Part shown: in pieces, positions 15,357 through 22,949 of the stretch
How the letters are laid out: each line of letters starts with the position of its first letter
Position numbering within the stretch: the stretch's first letter is position 1
Source of the DNA: Lachnospiraceae bacterium EP-SM-12S-S03
GTDB taxonomy: Bacteria; Bacillota; Clostridia; Lachnospirales; Lachnospiraceae
Length of the DNA: 38,736 nt
Reading direction: 5' to 3'
NCBI GenBank assembly: GCA_020540725.1
Contig: JAJBSL010000022.1
Span: 1 to 38,736 of the forward strand
The notes under the pieces: model-generated
What the model was told of the DNA's origin: nothing
The model's input: only the letters and a program-made list of their open reading frames with translations
Databases searched by the model: none
Made by a program: the position numbers and the translations under genes

Positions 15357-16766
15357 TTAGGCGATCATTGTATTTTTCTCTGTCCATTTTCCCCGAAGAA
15401 GACGAATCAGAAAAATAATTCCGCGAAATACAAGTTCTCCTGCCATCGCTGTCCATACACCAAGAATTCCGAATTTGTGCGCAAACAAAAGTACAGATAC
15501 CACTCTGATTCCCCACATACTGCAAAGATTCAAAAGGAACGGTCCTCTGCTGTCACCGGCTCCTCGCAATGCACCAATGACCACAATGCTGACCGCAAAC
15601 AATGGCTCAGAAAGCGCTACAATGCGCAGAGCCTTTGTGCTTAGGTCAATGACTTCACGATCCGTCGTCAGAAATCCGGTGAGAATCGGCGCCCCCGCAA
15701 ACATCAGCACTGCCATCACGGTAACAAGTCCTGCTCCCAGTATTGTCGTGCTGTATGCAAAACGTTTTGCCATATCCTTTCTATTTGCGCCAATACTTTG
15801 ACCAACCAGCGCCGTTGCTGCTGCCGCCACCCCATAGGCAGGAAGATAGCAAATACTTTCTGTCTGAACCGCCACATAATTTACCGCAACGGATACTGCG
15901 CCCATGCCGGTCACAATCGATGTCATAACGATTTGCGCCAAAGAAAGCGTGACCCGCTCAAGCGCTGCCGGTGTAGAGAGATTTACCGTATTCTTCATAC
16001 AAGAACGGGTAAATCTCCATGTTTCATCCCCGCGAAGGCAAAGGGGTCCCTTTTTCTTTAAAATCACAACGAGAAGCAATATTGCCACACACGCCTGTGC
16101 AAGTCCTGTTCCGAGCGCTGCTCCCTTCACCCCAAGTCCTGCTCCAAAAATCGTGATTCCACCAATTTCTCTTGTCGGATAAATCAAGAAAAAATTAAAA
16201 ATTACATCCAGAAAACACATCCCAACATTCATAAGGCTTGGAAGCAGTACATTGCCACTGCACCTTAAAATTGCGGAATACAACGAGGCTCCCATACTAA
16301 ACGGAAGGAATAATCCTACCGTACAGAAATAAGCCTTGGCATCCGCCTGTATGGACGTTTCTGCACCAAGTATGGAAGGAAGCTCCTGCCCCACAACAAC
16401 TGCCAGAATCGCCAATGCAATCCCAAACAAAACATTAAAAAGAATCGCCTGGCATAACACATTCCTGCTCTCCTTTTCTTTTCCTGCTCCAAGATATTGG
16501 GCAATCTGTACAGAAAATCCAATACATACCGCTCCTGTAATTCCATTTAACAACCAGATACTACTCGCCACCACTCCGATTGCTGCTGTGGCCTCATAGC
16601 CAAGCCCTCCAACCATGGCCGTATCAATATAGTTCATCAATGTCATTACAAGCTGCTCCAAAATTGCAGGAACCGAAAGAGCGATTACCAGCCTATACTG
16701 ATTTTTCATGGAAATCTTCTCTCCATTCCGCATGGCGGTACTCATCTCCAACATATTCATATCCAT
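15357..16766 (-). CDS. MATE family efflux transporter (first copy)
   Basis: A roughly 469-residue inner membrane antiporter of the MATE family with about twelve helices in two related bundles. Family features include the N-terminal LVIALSVPAILEQLVMTLMNYIDTAMVGGLG and the mid-protein VNLSTPAALERVTLSLAQIVMTSIV. It probably exports cationic drugs or metabolites in exchange for Na+ or H+. The start is uncertain: AAAAGGGGA lies just before ATG 16766, while ATG 16781 and 16760 are alternatives. It leads an operon with the aldo-keto reductase and the acetyltransferase, a set that suggests chemical modification plus export. It is divergent from the gntR-ABC operon. Confidence 0.92.
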   Translation of the reverse strand: MDMNMLEMSTAMRNGEKISMKNQYRLVIALSVPAILEQLVMTLMNYIDTAMVGGLGYEATAAIGVVASSIWLLNGITGAVCIGFSVQIAQYLGAGKEKESRNVLCQAILFNVLFGIALAILAVVVGQELPSILGAETSIQADAKAYFCTVGLFLPFSMGASLYSAILRCSGNVLLPSLMNVGMCFLDVIFNFFLIYPTREIGGITIFGAGLGVKGAALGTGLAQACVAILLLVVILKKKGPLCLRGDETWRFTRSCMKNTVNLSTPAALERVTLSLAQIVMTSIVTGMGAVSVAVNYVAVQTESICYLPAYGVAAAATALVGQSIGANRKDMAKRFAYSTTILGAGLVTVMAVLMFAGAPILTGFLTTDREVIDLSTKALRIVALSEPLFAVSIVVIGALRGAGDSRGPFLLNLCSMWGIRVVSVLLFAHKFGILGVWTAMAGELVFRGIIFLIRLLRGKWTEKNTMIA

Positions 16767-16861
16767 AAATCCCCTTTTCATCTTACGTACTCTCTACCGA
16801 ATTAAAATATACATTCTATATCATTTTATCATATCTTATACTTGAAATCTACCAAAAGAAA

Positions 16862-16947
16862 ACTGTATATATTGTATATTGACAGTAATTACATTTTCAT
16901 ATATACTGTACTTATAAAACATATACAGTATGCGCATATTAAGGTGG
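16862..16947 (+). promoter_or_regulatory. gntR-ABC promoter with two ACTGT-N15-ACAGT operators
   Basis: TTGACA (16879-16884), a 17-bp spacer and TATACT (16902-16907) form a strong promoter. Two identical-format inverted repeats flank and cover it: ACTGT (16862-16866)...ACAGT (16882-16886) and ACTGT (16905-16909)...ACAGT (16925-16929), the second extended to ATACTGTA-N13-TACAGTAT. The centres are 43 bp apart. The AAGGTGG ribosome site is at 16941-16947. The GntR protein encoded next is the obvious ligand. Confidence 0.75.
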
Positions 16948-16953
16948 TAATAA

Positions 16954-17331
16954 ATGGAAATTATTTTAACAAACACAAGTACAAAACCAATTTATGAACA
17001 AATTACTTCTCAGATCAAAGAATTGATCATGAACGGCGAATTAAAACCTGGCGATCCTATGCCGTCCATGCGAAAATTGGCCAAAGACCTGCATGTCAGT
17101 GTCATCACGACACAAAGGGCTTACGATGATCTTGTCCGAGATGGCTTTATCATTACAATCCCCGCAAAGGGAACTTTCGTCTCTACAGAGAATCAAGACT
17201 TTATAAGAGAAGAAAATCTAAGAAAAATTGAAACATTATTAACAACAGCAAGTGAACTTGCCAGACAAAATGGGCTTACTTTGGAAGAACTTCAAAGCAC
17301 CCTGCAACTCATATTTATGGAGGAATCATAA
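16954..17331 (+). CDS. GntR family regulator, YtrA subfamily
   Basis: A 125-residue repressor. The winged helix (about 10-75) reads KPIYEQITSQIKELIMNGELKPGDPMPSMRKLAKDL followed by VSVITTQRAYDDLVRDGFI. The remaining 45 residues are a short helical dimerisation tail, as in YtrA regulators, which have no large effector domain. It is translationally coupled to the ABC ATPase gene: the stop TAA and the next ATG overlap in TAATG. The two operators upstream suggest autorepression of the whole operon; YtrA-type systems often respond to cell-envelope antibiotics, but this is not shown here. Confidence 0.93.
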   Translation: MEIILTNTSTKPIYEQITSQIKELIMNGELKPGDPMPSMRKLAKDLHVSVITTQRAYDDLVRDGFIITIPAKGTFVSTENQDFIREENLRKIETLLTTASELARQNGLTLEELQSTLQLIFMEES

Positions 17332-18197
17332 TGGAAAACGCTATTGAAATCAAAAATTTATCAAAAACTTATCAAGACTTCCGGCTGCAGGAATTAAATC
17401 TTAGTATACCTGCCGGAACAGTTATGGGGCTGATCGGTGCCAATGGTGCAGGAAAATCTACCTTGATCAATTCACTCCTCGGCTTGCAGAAATCTGATTA
17501 CCAAAGTATCCATATTCTCGGAATGGATCTCAAGACACAGGAAAAAGAAATTAAAGAAGAGATTGGAGTAATTTTCGATGTCACTCATTATAATCTGGAA
17601 TTTACACCGGTCTTTATCGGCAAAGTCTTATCCAAAATCTATAAAAACTGGGATATGGCAACCTACAAAAATTATTTAGAGAAGTTCCATCTTCCAATAA
17701 ACAAAAAATTAAAAAAATACTCAAAAGGTATGAAAATGAAGCTGGAATTTGCCATTGCACTCAGTCACTCTCCAAAACTTTTGATTCTTGACGAAGCAAC
17801 AAGCGGACTGGATCCGATCTTCCGTGATGAGGTTCTAGATATTATCCGTGAATATACTGAAGATGAGAACCATACTGTGCTCCTGTCTTCCCATATCACA
17901 AGTGATTTGGATAAAATTGCAGACTATATCGCATTCATTCACGAAGGCCGGCTTTTATTTGTCAAAACATACGATGAAATTCAGGAAAACTATGGGATTA
18001 TAAACTGTGGCAAGGAAGTTTTTGAAACGCTTTCCACAGAGGATATCATTTCCTACCGCAAAGAAGCCTATGGTTACAAAGTGATGATACAAAACAAACA
18101 GCAGCTTCGAAAAATATTTCGGGATTTGGAGATTGAGAACACCTCCATCGAAGACTTGATGCTATTTTATGTGAAAGGAGAAAAATTAGCATGTTAG
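17331..18197 (+). CDS. ABC transporter ATP-binding protein
   Basis: A 288-residue ATPase. Walker A is GANGAGKST (near residue 40), the signature is the variant YSKGMKMKLEFA, Walker B is LLILDEATSGLDP and the switch histidine is in LLSSHITSDLD. The last 70 residues form a C-terminal extension common in ABC-2 type exporters. It starts on the last base of the gntR stop and overlaps the permease gene by 7 bp, so the three genes form one operon. It should energise the permease encoded next. The substrate is unknown. Confidence 0.94.
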   Translation: MENAIEIKNLSKTYQDFRLQELNLSIPAGTVMGLIGANGAGKSTLINSLLGLQKSDYQSIHILGMDLKTQEKEIKEEIGVIFDVTHYNLEFTPVFIGKVLSKIYKNWDMATYKNYLEKFHLPINKKLKKYSKGMKMKLEFAIALSHSPKLLILDEATSGLDPIFRDEVLDIIREYTEDENHTVLLSSHITSDLDKIADYIAFIHEGRLLFVKTYDEIQENYGIINCGKEVFETLSTEDIISYRKEAYGYKVMIQNKQQLRKIFRDLEIENTSIEDLMLFYVKGEKLAC

Positions 18198-18838
18198 GAA
18201 TTATTTTGAAAGATTATTATGAATCATTTTGTATAAAGAAAAATACATTCAGTATGATATTCGGTTTTGGATGTCTGTTTTTATTTTCGTTGTTTTTTAA
18301 AAGCTTTTATGGTCTTTGTCTGGTTGTGGTTGTGATATTGCCTCTTACCGGATGTTCTCCCCTTCAATATTCTTTGGAGCAGGATGACATTTCCAAATTT
18401 GACGATATCCTTCTTACCTTTCCTCTTACAAAGAAAGAAATCGTGGCCTCAAAATTCGGATCATGCTTGGCCTTTTGCGCTGTAAATTCCGTCCTTTCCT
18501 TCCTCATCACCTTAGTCTATGTGTTTATTCACAAATGCACAGATTTTAAAACGGGACTTCTTGTATTGGGTGTCGGAGTCATCTTCTCGATTTCCATGTT
18601 GGCAATTTCAAACATTGGTTTTTTTGCCCTTGGCAACAAAAAAGGAACTATTATTTACATGGCGCTTGTCATTATCGTTGCATTTGCTTATGCAATCAGT
18701 TATTGGAACTTTGACTTCTCATGGATTTTCAAATTGAATTTCGGTGTCCTTCTTTTTCTGGCACTGCTCTTATCCTTGGGAATGCTGTATGTAAGCTACA
18801 AAGTCTGTGTAAAAATTTATACGAAAAAGCATTCGTAG
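18191..18838 (+). CDS. ABC-2 type permease
   Basis: A 215-residue membrane protein with about six hydrophobic helices, the usual size for the small ABC-2 permeases of YtrA-type operons. A polar stretch after helix 2 (LEQDDISKFDDILLTFPLTKKEIVASK) is typical: this DDxLLTLP-like motif is found in many lantibiotic-immunity-like permeases. It pairs with the preceding ATPase. The ribosome site AAAGGAG is inside the ATPase gene. The gene ends 1-2 nt before a 48-bp tandem repeat. Confidence 0.88.
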   Translation: MLGIILKDYYESFCIKKNTFSMIFGFGCLFLFSLFFKSFYGLCLVVVVILPLTGCSPLQYSLEQDDISKFDDILLTFPLTKKEIVASKFGSCLAFCAVNSVLSFLITLVYVFIHKCTDFKTGLLVLGVGVIFSISMLAISNIGFFALGNKKGTIIYMALVIIVAFAYAISYWNFDFSWIFKLNFGVLLFLALLLSLGMLYVSYKVCVKIYTKKHS

Positions 18839-18960
18839 TGCAGGGACGGGGCTTTGCCCCATCCCTGAGCGACCACTCATTTTTTTCTTGGGGACGGGGC
18901 TTTGCCCCCATCCCTGAGCGACCACTCATTTTTTCTTGGGAACGGGGCTTTTCCCTATCT
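18839..18960. repeat. 48-bp tandem repeat, two full units plus a partial third
   Basis: Units begin at equivalent positions 18847, 18895 and 18943, a period of exactly 48 bp. Each has a hairpin, GGGACGGGG-CTTTG-CCCCATCCC, then TGAGCGACCACTCA and a T-run. The first two units differ only in homopolymer lengths; the third is cut short and diverged inside the 3' end of the radical SAM gene. On the minus strand the stem pairs fully if a G-U is allowed. It fills the gap between convergent genes and probably terminates transcription from both. Confidence 0.85.
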
Positions 18961-19809
18961 CAGCAAAAATGTCATTGCCTCAAGAAGCTCCTGTTTCTTT
19001 TCTGGAAGCATTCCCACAAGTGTATACATATCCAGCACCGTCGTATCCTCAAAAAGACAATTTTCCACCGTAAGATTTTGCAAAAAAATTCTCTCTTCCG
19101 CCAAAATTTCCCTAGGTGTCATCATATCAAAAATCCCTTGCTTATACTCCTTGTAAAGCGGAGTATCTTCCCAAAGTTTTAATTTCAGGCACCAAATATT
19201 TTTCGGATGTGTCCGATTCAGAAGCCTTGCCGTTTCCACGGCGTGCAGATTGGAAAATGTTCTTCCTCCAAGTCCCATGATCACCGTAAGATAATACGCA
19301 ATCCCTACTTGATCCAACCTCCGCAGTGCTTCCATTATTTCAAAAGAAGTCACCCCTTTGTTCATATGTTCCAAAATAGAATCGCAGCCAGACTCAATAC
19401 CGATATGAAGCGCCCGCAGACCACGGTCATAAAGGATTCTCAGCTCTTCATCCGTCTTCTTCAAAATATCATCAATCCTGGAATACATGGCTACTTCTTT
19501 CGCCCACGGCATATACTGGTCCCTCAACTGTAAAATCTCGCATAATCTCTCACAACTCATAACGAATGCATTTTCCCCCAAAAGGAAAAGCCGCTTATTG
19601 TCCGGGTGAAACTGACTTAATATAAAAATATTCTGCTCAATCTTTTCCAGCGGATGGATGTGAAATTCATCTTTTGCAAAATCACAGAACCGGCACTTAT
19701 GCCAACTACATCCAAGCGCCACTTCCAGCGGAGCACTCTTCTCCTCATGCGGCGGAATATAGATTGTTTCATGTGAAAATATGGACGCATAAATCTCTTC
19801 ATTTGTCAT
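18955..19809 (-). CDS. Radical SAM protein of unknown substrate
   Basis: A 284-residue radical SAM enzyme. The cluster motif is Cys34-SWHK-Cys39-RF-Cys42, the CX4CX2C spacing of the Elp3/HemW-like group. The core continues with SAM-binding elements such as GLRALHIGIESGCDSIL and a VIMGLGGRT strand. No B12 or TRAM domain is seen, and the substrate is unknown. It stands alone between convergent and divergent neighbours. The stop codon and the last few codons lie in a diverged partial unit of the 48-bp repeat, which suggests the repeat grew into or out of the gene's end. Confidence 0.88.
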   Translation of the reverse strand: MTNEEIYASIFSHETIYIPPHEEKSAPLEVALGCSWHKCRFCDFAKDEFHIHPLEKIEQNIFILSQFHPDNKRLFLLGENAFVMSCERLCEILQLRDQYMPWAKEVAMYSRIDDILKKTDEELRILYDRGLRALHIGIESGCDSILEHMNKGVTSFEIMEALRRLDQVGIAYYLTVIMGLGGRTFSNLHAVETARLLNRTHPKNIWCLKLKLWEDTPLYKEYKQGIFDMMTPREILAEERIFLQNLTVENCLFEDTTVLDMYTLVGMLPEKKQELLEAMTFLLR

Positions 19810-19875
19810 AGACGCACCTCCTTGCCTTCTCTACCATCATGATAGCAATCCTTTTCCTTCTCTGCAACAGAAAGG

Positions 19876-19904
19876 TTGCACTCTTTCCAAAAATAAGTTA
19901 TAAT
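19876..19904 (+). promoter_or_regulatory. Promoter of the mgtE leader transcript
   Basis: TTGCAC (19876-19881), a 17-bp spacer (19882-19898) and a perfect TATAAT (19899-19904). Transcription should start near 19911, giving a leader of about 306 nt before the mgtE ATG. Confidence 0.8.
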
Positions 19905-19910
19905 ACATAA

Positions 19911-20216
19911 GTCAACGAGATAATATCAAGAAAGAGTGAGGTGAGATTATGGATAGTAGTAGTAGTCGAAGTACGGATATGGTATTCTTATATTGCCATA
20001 GAGCAGGCGGTTACACGCTATCTATGGTCTGATTGTCTTTCTATATCAATATATGGATACCATTGTCTGTTCCAAAACTGTACTACATAAGCGAAAGCGA
20101 GTGTAGCGCATCTTGTTTGTAATTGACAATGGTATTTTTATGCCCATTTTCAGCTACAAGTTAGATTCCTATGCCCGCCTTTACCCCAAATATCTGAAAA
20201 TGTAAAGGAGGACAAA
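19911..20216 (+). ncRNA. Structured mgtE leader, candidate transcription attenuator
   Basis: The leader encodes a short peptide (19949-20032) and can form several stems. CCATAGA/TCTATGG (19996-20002, 20021-20027) with inner AGC/GCT lies at the end of the peptide frame. ATACCATTGTC (20057-20067) pairs perfectly with GACAATGGTAT (20125-20135), directly followed by a T-run (20135-20139): a terminator with a branched loop that carries a GAAA-capped hairpin (20083-20106). The same 5' strand can instead pair over 9 bp with 19979-19987, which is codons 11-13 of the peptide. A last stem, CATTTTCAG (20145-20153) with CTGAAAATG (20194-20202), abuts the mgtE ribosome site TAAAGGAGG. No M-box consensus is visible. 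Mg2+ control is inferred from the gene downstream. Confidence 0.55.
19949..20032 (+). CDS. Leader peptide of mgtE, 27 residues
   Basis: A small frame, MDSSSSRSTDMVFLYCHRAG then GYTLSMV, with AGGTGA 4 nt before its ATG and a TGA at 20030-20032. Four consecutive AGT serine codons follow the second codon. It lies 184 nt upstream of mgtE inside a predicted structured leader, and its codons 11-13 are one strand of the possible antiterminator. It is therefore more likely a regulatory peptide than a functional protein. Early ribosome stalling or drop-off would expose that strand. No database comparison was possible, so conservation is unknown. Confidence 0.5.
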   Translation: MDSSSSRSTDMVFLYCHRAGGYTLSMV

Positions 20217-21605
20217 ATGAACGAAATCAAAACATTAAACGATTACAGCGCAGAAATCGCTGAAACCATCAGAAGCAGTCTGACCCCAAAAAGTATGCAG
20301 GAAAAGCTTCTGTCCTACCATGAAAATGATATCGCATTTGCCCTGACGCTTCTTACAAAAGAAGAACGACGCAAATTGTACAAAATCTTAGACTCCGAGT
20401 CTTTAGCGGATATTTTAGAATATTCCGAACATACGTCAGAATATGTGCAGGAACTGAGTATCTGTAAGAAAGTAGAAGTGCTTTCCCGTATGGAGACACC
20501 GGATGCTGTGGATGTTTTGCGCCAATTAGAGAAAGAAGAACGGGAAACTTTGATTGATTTATTGAATCCGGAAGTCCGTTCGGAAGTCAAACTTCTAAGT
20601 TCCTTTGATGAAGAGGAGATCGGAAGTAAAATGTCCACAAATTATATTGCAGTTTCTGACAGTGCTTCCGTCAAAGAAGCTATGTCTGAACTGGTTCGGC
20701 AAGCCGCTGAAAATGATAATATTTCCACCATCTATGTAGTGGATAAAAACAGAACATTTTACGGAGCCATTGACTTGAAAGATCTGATCATCGCAAGAGA
20801 GGGAACTTCTTTAAAAGGCATTATGACTTGCTCCTACCCTTATGTGTATGCCAGGTCTTCTATTGAAGACTGCATCCCGCAGCTTATGGACTATTCCGAA
20901 GATTCTGTCCCTGTACTGGATGATGAAAACAAATTGATCGGTGTCATCACCTCTCATGATCTTATGGAAGTGGTGGAAGATGAATTAAATGAAGATTATG
21001 CCAAACTTGCTGGTCTGGCTTCTGAAGAAGATTTGGAAGAACCCATCCGTTTGAGTGTGAAAAAGCGTCTCCCTTGGCTTTGCATTCTGCTCGTTATGGG
21101 ACTTGGGGTATCTGCTACAGTGGGTCTTTTTGAATCTATTGTGGCACAACTTCCTGTGATTATGTGTTTCCAGTCCCTGATCCTTGATATGGCTGGAAAT
21201 GTAGGTACCCAGTCTCTTGCAGTTGCCATCCGGGTTCTTATGGATAAACAAATTTCCGGAAAGCAAAAAATCACTCTGGTTTTCAAAGAGGCTCGTGTTG
21301 GACTCGCCAACGGCATGATACTTGGCATCCTTTCTTTTGTCGTAATCGGAGGATATTTATGCTTAAAAGGAAATACAGCTTTATTTGCCTTTGCAGTTTC
21401 CGGTTGTCTTGGAAGCGCTATGGTGCTGGCAATGCTCATTTCTTCCATGTCAGGCACTGTAATCCCGATTTTCTTCCAAAAAATCGGAATCGATCCGGCT
21501 GTTGCATCCGGTCCCCTGATCACAACACTGAATGACCTGGTTGCCGTAATTGCCTACTATGGATTGGCATGGATCATTCTCATTAATATTATGAAATTGG
21601 TATGA
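20217..21605 (+). CDS. mgtE: Magnesium transporter MgtE
   Basis: A 462-residue Mg2+ channel/transporter. The order is the helical MgtE N domain (about 30-130), two CBS domains (about 135-260, with IYVVDKNRTFYGAIDLKDL and VPVLDDENKLIGVITSHDL), a plug helix and five transmembrane helices (about 280-460). The conserved TTLNDLVAVIAYYG in the last helix carries the Asp that lines the pore in the Thermus protein. The N and CBS domains gate the channel by sensing internal Mg2+. Length is normal. AAAGGAGG precedes the ATG. Expression is probably also controlled by the long leader. A GGGGACGTAG hairpin ends the gene. Confidence 0.96.
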   Translation: MNEIKTLNDYSAEIAETIRSSLTPKSMQEKLLSYHENDIAFALTLLTKEERRKLYKILDSESLADILEYSEHTSEYVQELSICKKVEVLSRMETPDAVDVLRQLEKEERETLIDLLNPEVRSEVKLLSSFDEEEIGSKMSTNYIAVSDSASVKEAMSELVRQAAENDNISTIYVVDKNRTFYGAIDLKDLIIAREGTSLKGIMTCSYPYVYARSSIEDCIPQLMDYSEDSVPVLDDENKLIGVITSHDLMEVVEDELNEDYAKLAGLASEEDLEEPIRLSVKKRLPWLCILLVMGLGVSATVGLFESIVAQLPVIMCFQSLILDMAGNVGTQSLAVAIRVLMDKQISGKQKITLVFKEARVGLANGMILGILSFVVIGGYLCLKGNTALFAFAVSGCLGSAMVLAMLISSMSGTVIPIFFQKIGIDPAVASGPLITTLNDLVAVIAYYGLAWIILINIMKLV

Positions 21606-21614
21606 AACAATATA

Positions 21615-21659
21615 GTTGGGGACGTAGTAAAATTGCATTTTACTACGTCCCCAACTTTT
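21615..21659. terminator. GGGGACGTAG hairpin repeat, copy 3, between convergent genes
   Basis: GTTGGGGACGTAGTAAAAT (21615-21633) pairs perfectly with its complement ending at 21655 around a 3-nt TGC loop, a 19-bp stem. TTTTC follows on the plus strand. It probably terminates mgtE and the mrp operon from both sides. It is the cleanest copy of the family also seen at 9904 and 10110. Confidence 0.85.
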
Positions 21660-21666
21660 CATTTCT

Positions 21667-22503
21667 TTACTGCAATTTCTCAACTGCGTCTTTCAAATAT
21701 TCGTTCTTAACTTCATAGAACTTCTCTTCTTCCACCATCTCTGCAAGCTTCGGATCAATCGGCATCTTGCCGAGCACTTCCATGTGAAGTTCCTCTGCAA
21801 TTTCATCAATATGGCTTTCTCCGAATACGAAAATCTTCTTTCCGCAATCCGGACATTCAAGATAACTATAGTTCTCCACAATACCAAGTACCGGAACATT
21901 CATCTGTCTTGCCATATAGTAGGCTTTTTTCACAATCATCTGCACCAGATCCTGCGGTGATGTAACAATAATCACACCATCTACCGGCAGAGATTGGAAT
22001 ACAGTAAGCGGAACATCCCCTGTTCCCGGAGGCATATCCACAAAAAGATAATCCAAGTCTCCCCAAAGCACTTCGTTCCAAAACTGTGTTACAACGCCTG
22101 CTATGATCGGCCCTCTCCAGATCACCGGTGTATCTTCTGAATCAAGAAGCAGATTCACAGACATAATTCTCGTCTCATCCTTTGCAATGCAAGGAAACAT
22201 TCCCATTTCATTGCCAACTGCATGCTCATGAATTCCATACATTTTCGGAATGGACGGGCCGGTAATATCCGCATCCAGAATTCCTACAGAATACCCTTGT
22301 TCTCTCATCATTCTTGCCAAAGACGCTGTCACCATGGACTTTCCAACACCGCCTTTACCGCTTACAATACCGATGACCTTTTTTACATGTGTGTATTCAT
22401 TTGCAGGAACTTTTAAATCCTTCTTGCTCGGGCATGCATCCGCATGGGCACATGAAGAACATCCCTCTGAAGGGCATGAACCTGTGTTTTCCTGTTCTGC
22501 CAT
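21667..22503 (-). CDS. mrp: Mrp/NBP35-type iron-sulfur carrier ATPase
   Basis: A 278-residue P-loop ATPase of the ApbC/Mrp family, which binds and delivers 4Fe-4S clusters to target proteins in the cytosol. The N-terminus is cysteine-rich (CPSEGCSSCAHADAC), as in eukaryotic NBP35. The deviant Walker A is GKGGVGKSMV (near residue 50), a Walker B-like FVDMPPGTGD follows, and a late CPDCG motif provides the CxxC that bridges a cluster at the dimer interface. Last gene of the lgt-MATE-ridA-mrp run, 13 nt after ridA. Ribosome site AGGAAGTG. Confidence 0.93.
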   Translation of the reverse strand: MAEQENTGSCPSEGCSSCAHADACPSKKDLKVPANEYTHVKKVIGIVSGKGGVGKSMVTASLARMMREQGYSVGILDADITGPSIPKMYGIHEHAVGNEMGMFPCIAKDETRIMSVNLLLDSEDTPVIWRGPIIAGVVTQFWNEVLWGDLDYLFVDMPPGTGDVPLTVFQSLPVDGVIIVTSPQDLVQMIVKKAYYMARQMNVPVLGIVENYSYLECPDCGKKIFVFGESHIDEIAEELHMEVLGKMPIDPKLAEMVEEEKFYEVKNEYLKDAVEKLQ

Positions 22504-22516
22504 CTTATTTCACTTC

Positions 22517-22894
22517 CTATTCTTCTACTGCTGCGATCATCTCAATCTCGCAAAGTACATTTTTCGGTAATGTTTTTACTGCAACACAGCTTCTTGCCGG
22601 ATTTGATGTAAAGTATTTCGCATATACTTCATTAAATGCTGCAAAATTGTCCATATCACTTAAGAAACATGTTGTTTTTAATACTTTATCAAAGGAAGTT
22701 CCTGCTGCTTCTAAGATTGCTCCCAAGTTCTTGCATGACTGCTCTGCCTGTCCTTTGATATCTTCTGCCTCTACATTTCCTGTTTCCGGATTGATCGGAA
22801 CCTGTCCTGCGGAATATAAGATCCCGTTGTGAACGTATCCCTGAGAATATGGTCCTAATGCTGCTGGTGCTTTTTCTGTTGAAATAACTTTCAT
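22517..22894 (-). CDS. ridA: RidA family enamine/imine deaminase
   Basis: A 125-residue RidA (YjgF/YER057c/UK114) protein. It hydrolyses reactive 2-aminoacrylate and related enamine/imine intermediates made by PLP enzymes and so protects other PLP enzymes. The family hallmarks are present: ALGPYSQGYVHNGILYSAGQVPINPETG at the start and NPARSCVAVKTLP...EIEMIAA at the end, including the catalytic Arg. A clear AAAGGAG site precedes the ATG. It is 55 nt after the MATE stop, a gap that holds a 9-bp hairpin. Confidence 0.95.
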   Translation of the reverse strand: MKVISTEKAPAALGPYSQGYVHNGILYSAGQVPINPETGNVEAEDIKGQAEQSCKNLGAILEAAGTSFDKVLKTTCFLSDMDNFAAFNEVYAKYFTSNPARSCVAVKTLPKNVLCEIEMIAAVEE

Positions 22895-22926
22895 GATAAA
22901 ATCTCCTTTGCTTATAATATTTTATT

Positions 22927-22948
22927 TTAAGATAGTCTCCTATCTTAA
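22927..22948 (-). other. Hairpin between MATE and ridA
   Basis: TTAAGATAG (22927-22935) pairs perfectly with CTATCTTAA (22940-22948) around TCTC. It starts just after the MATE stop on the minus strand but has no U-run, so it is more likely an RNA processing or stability element, or a regulator site, than a terminator. Confidence 0.5.
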
Positions 22949-22949
22949 T

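Noticed and set aside
15340..15525. N-terminal extension of the aldo-keto reductase to 15525
   Set aside because: It lies inside the MATE gene in another frame, does not resemble the family, and AGGAGGAG marks ATG 15339.
18839..18960. CRISPR array
   Set aside because: The units are direct tandem copies with no unique spacers and no cas genes nearby.
19911..20216. M-box (Mg2+) riboswitch upstream of mgtE
   Set aside because: The conserved M-box core that I would expect (GGTGAGGCTCC- and CGCTGCTGCCC-like blocks) is not present; the stems found are of a different arrangement.
22927..22948. Terminator between MATE and ridA
   Set aside because: The stem is perfect but is followed by AAAATAAA rather than a U-run on the transcribed strand, so read-through into ridA is likely.
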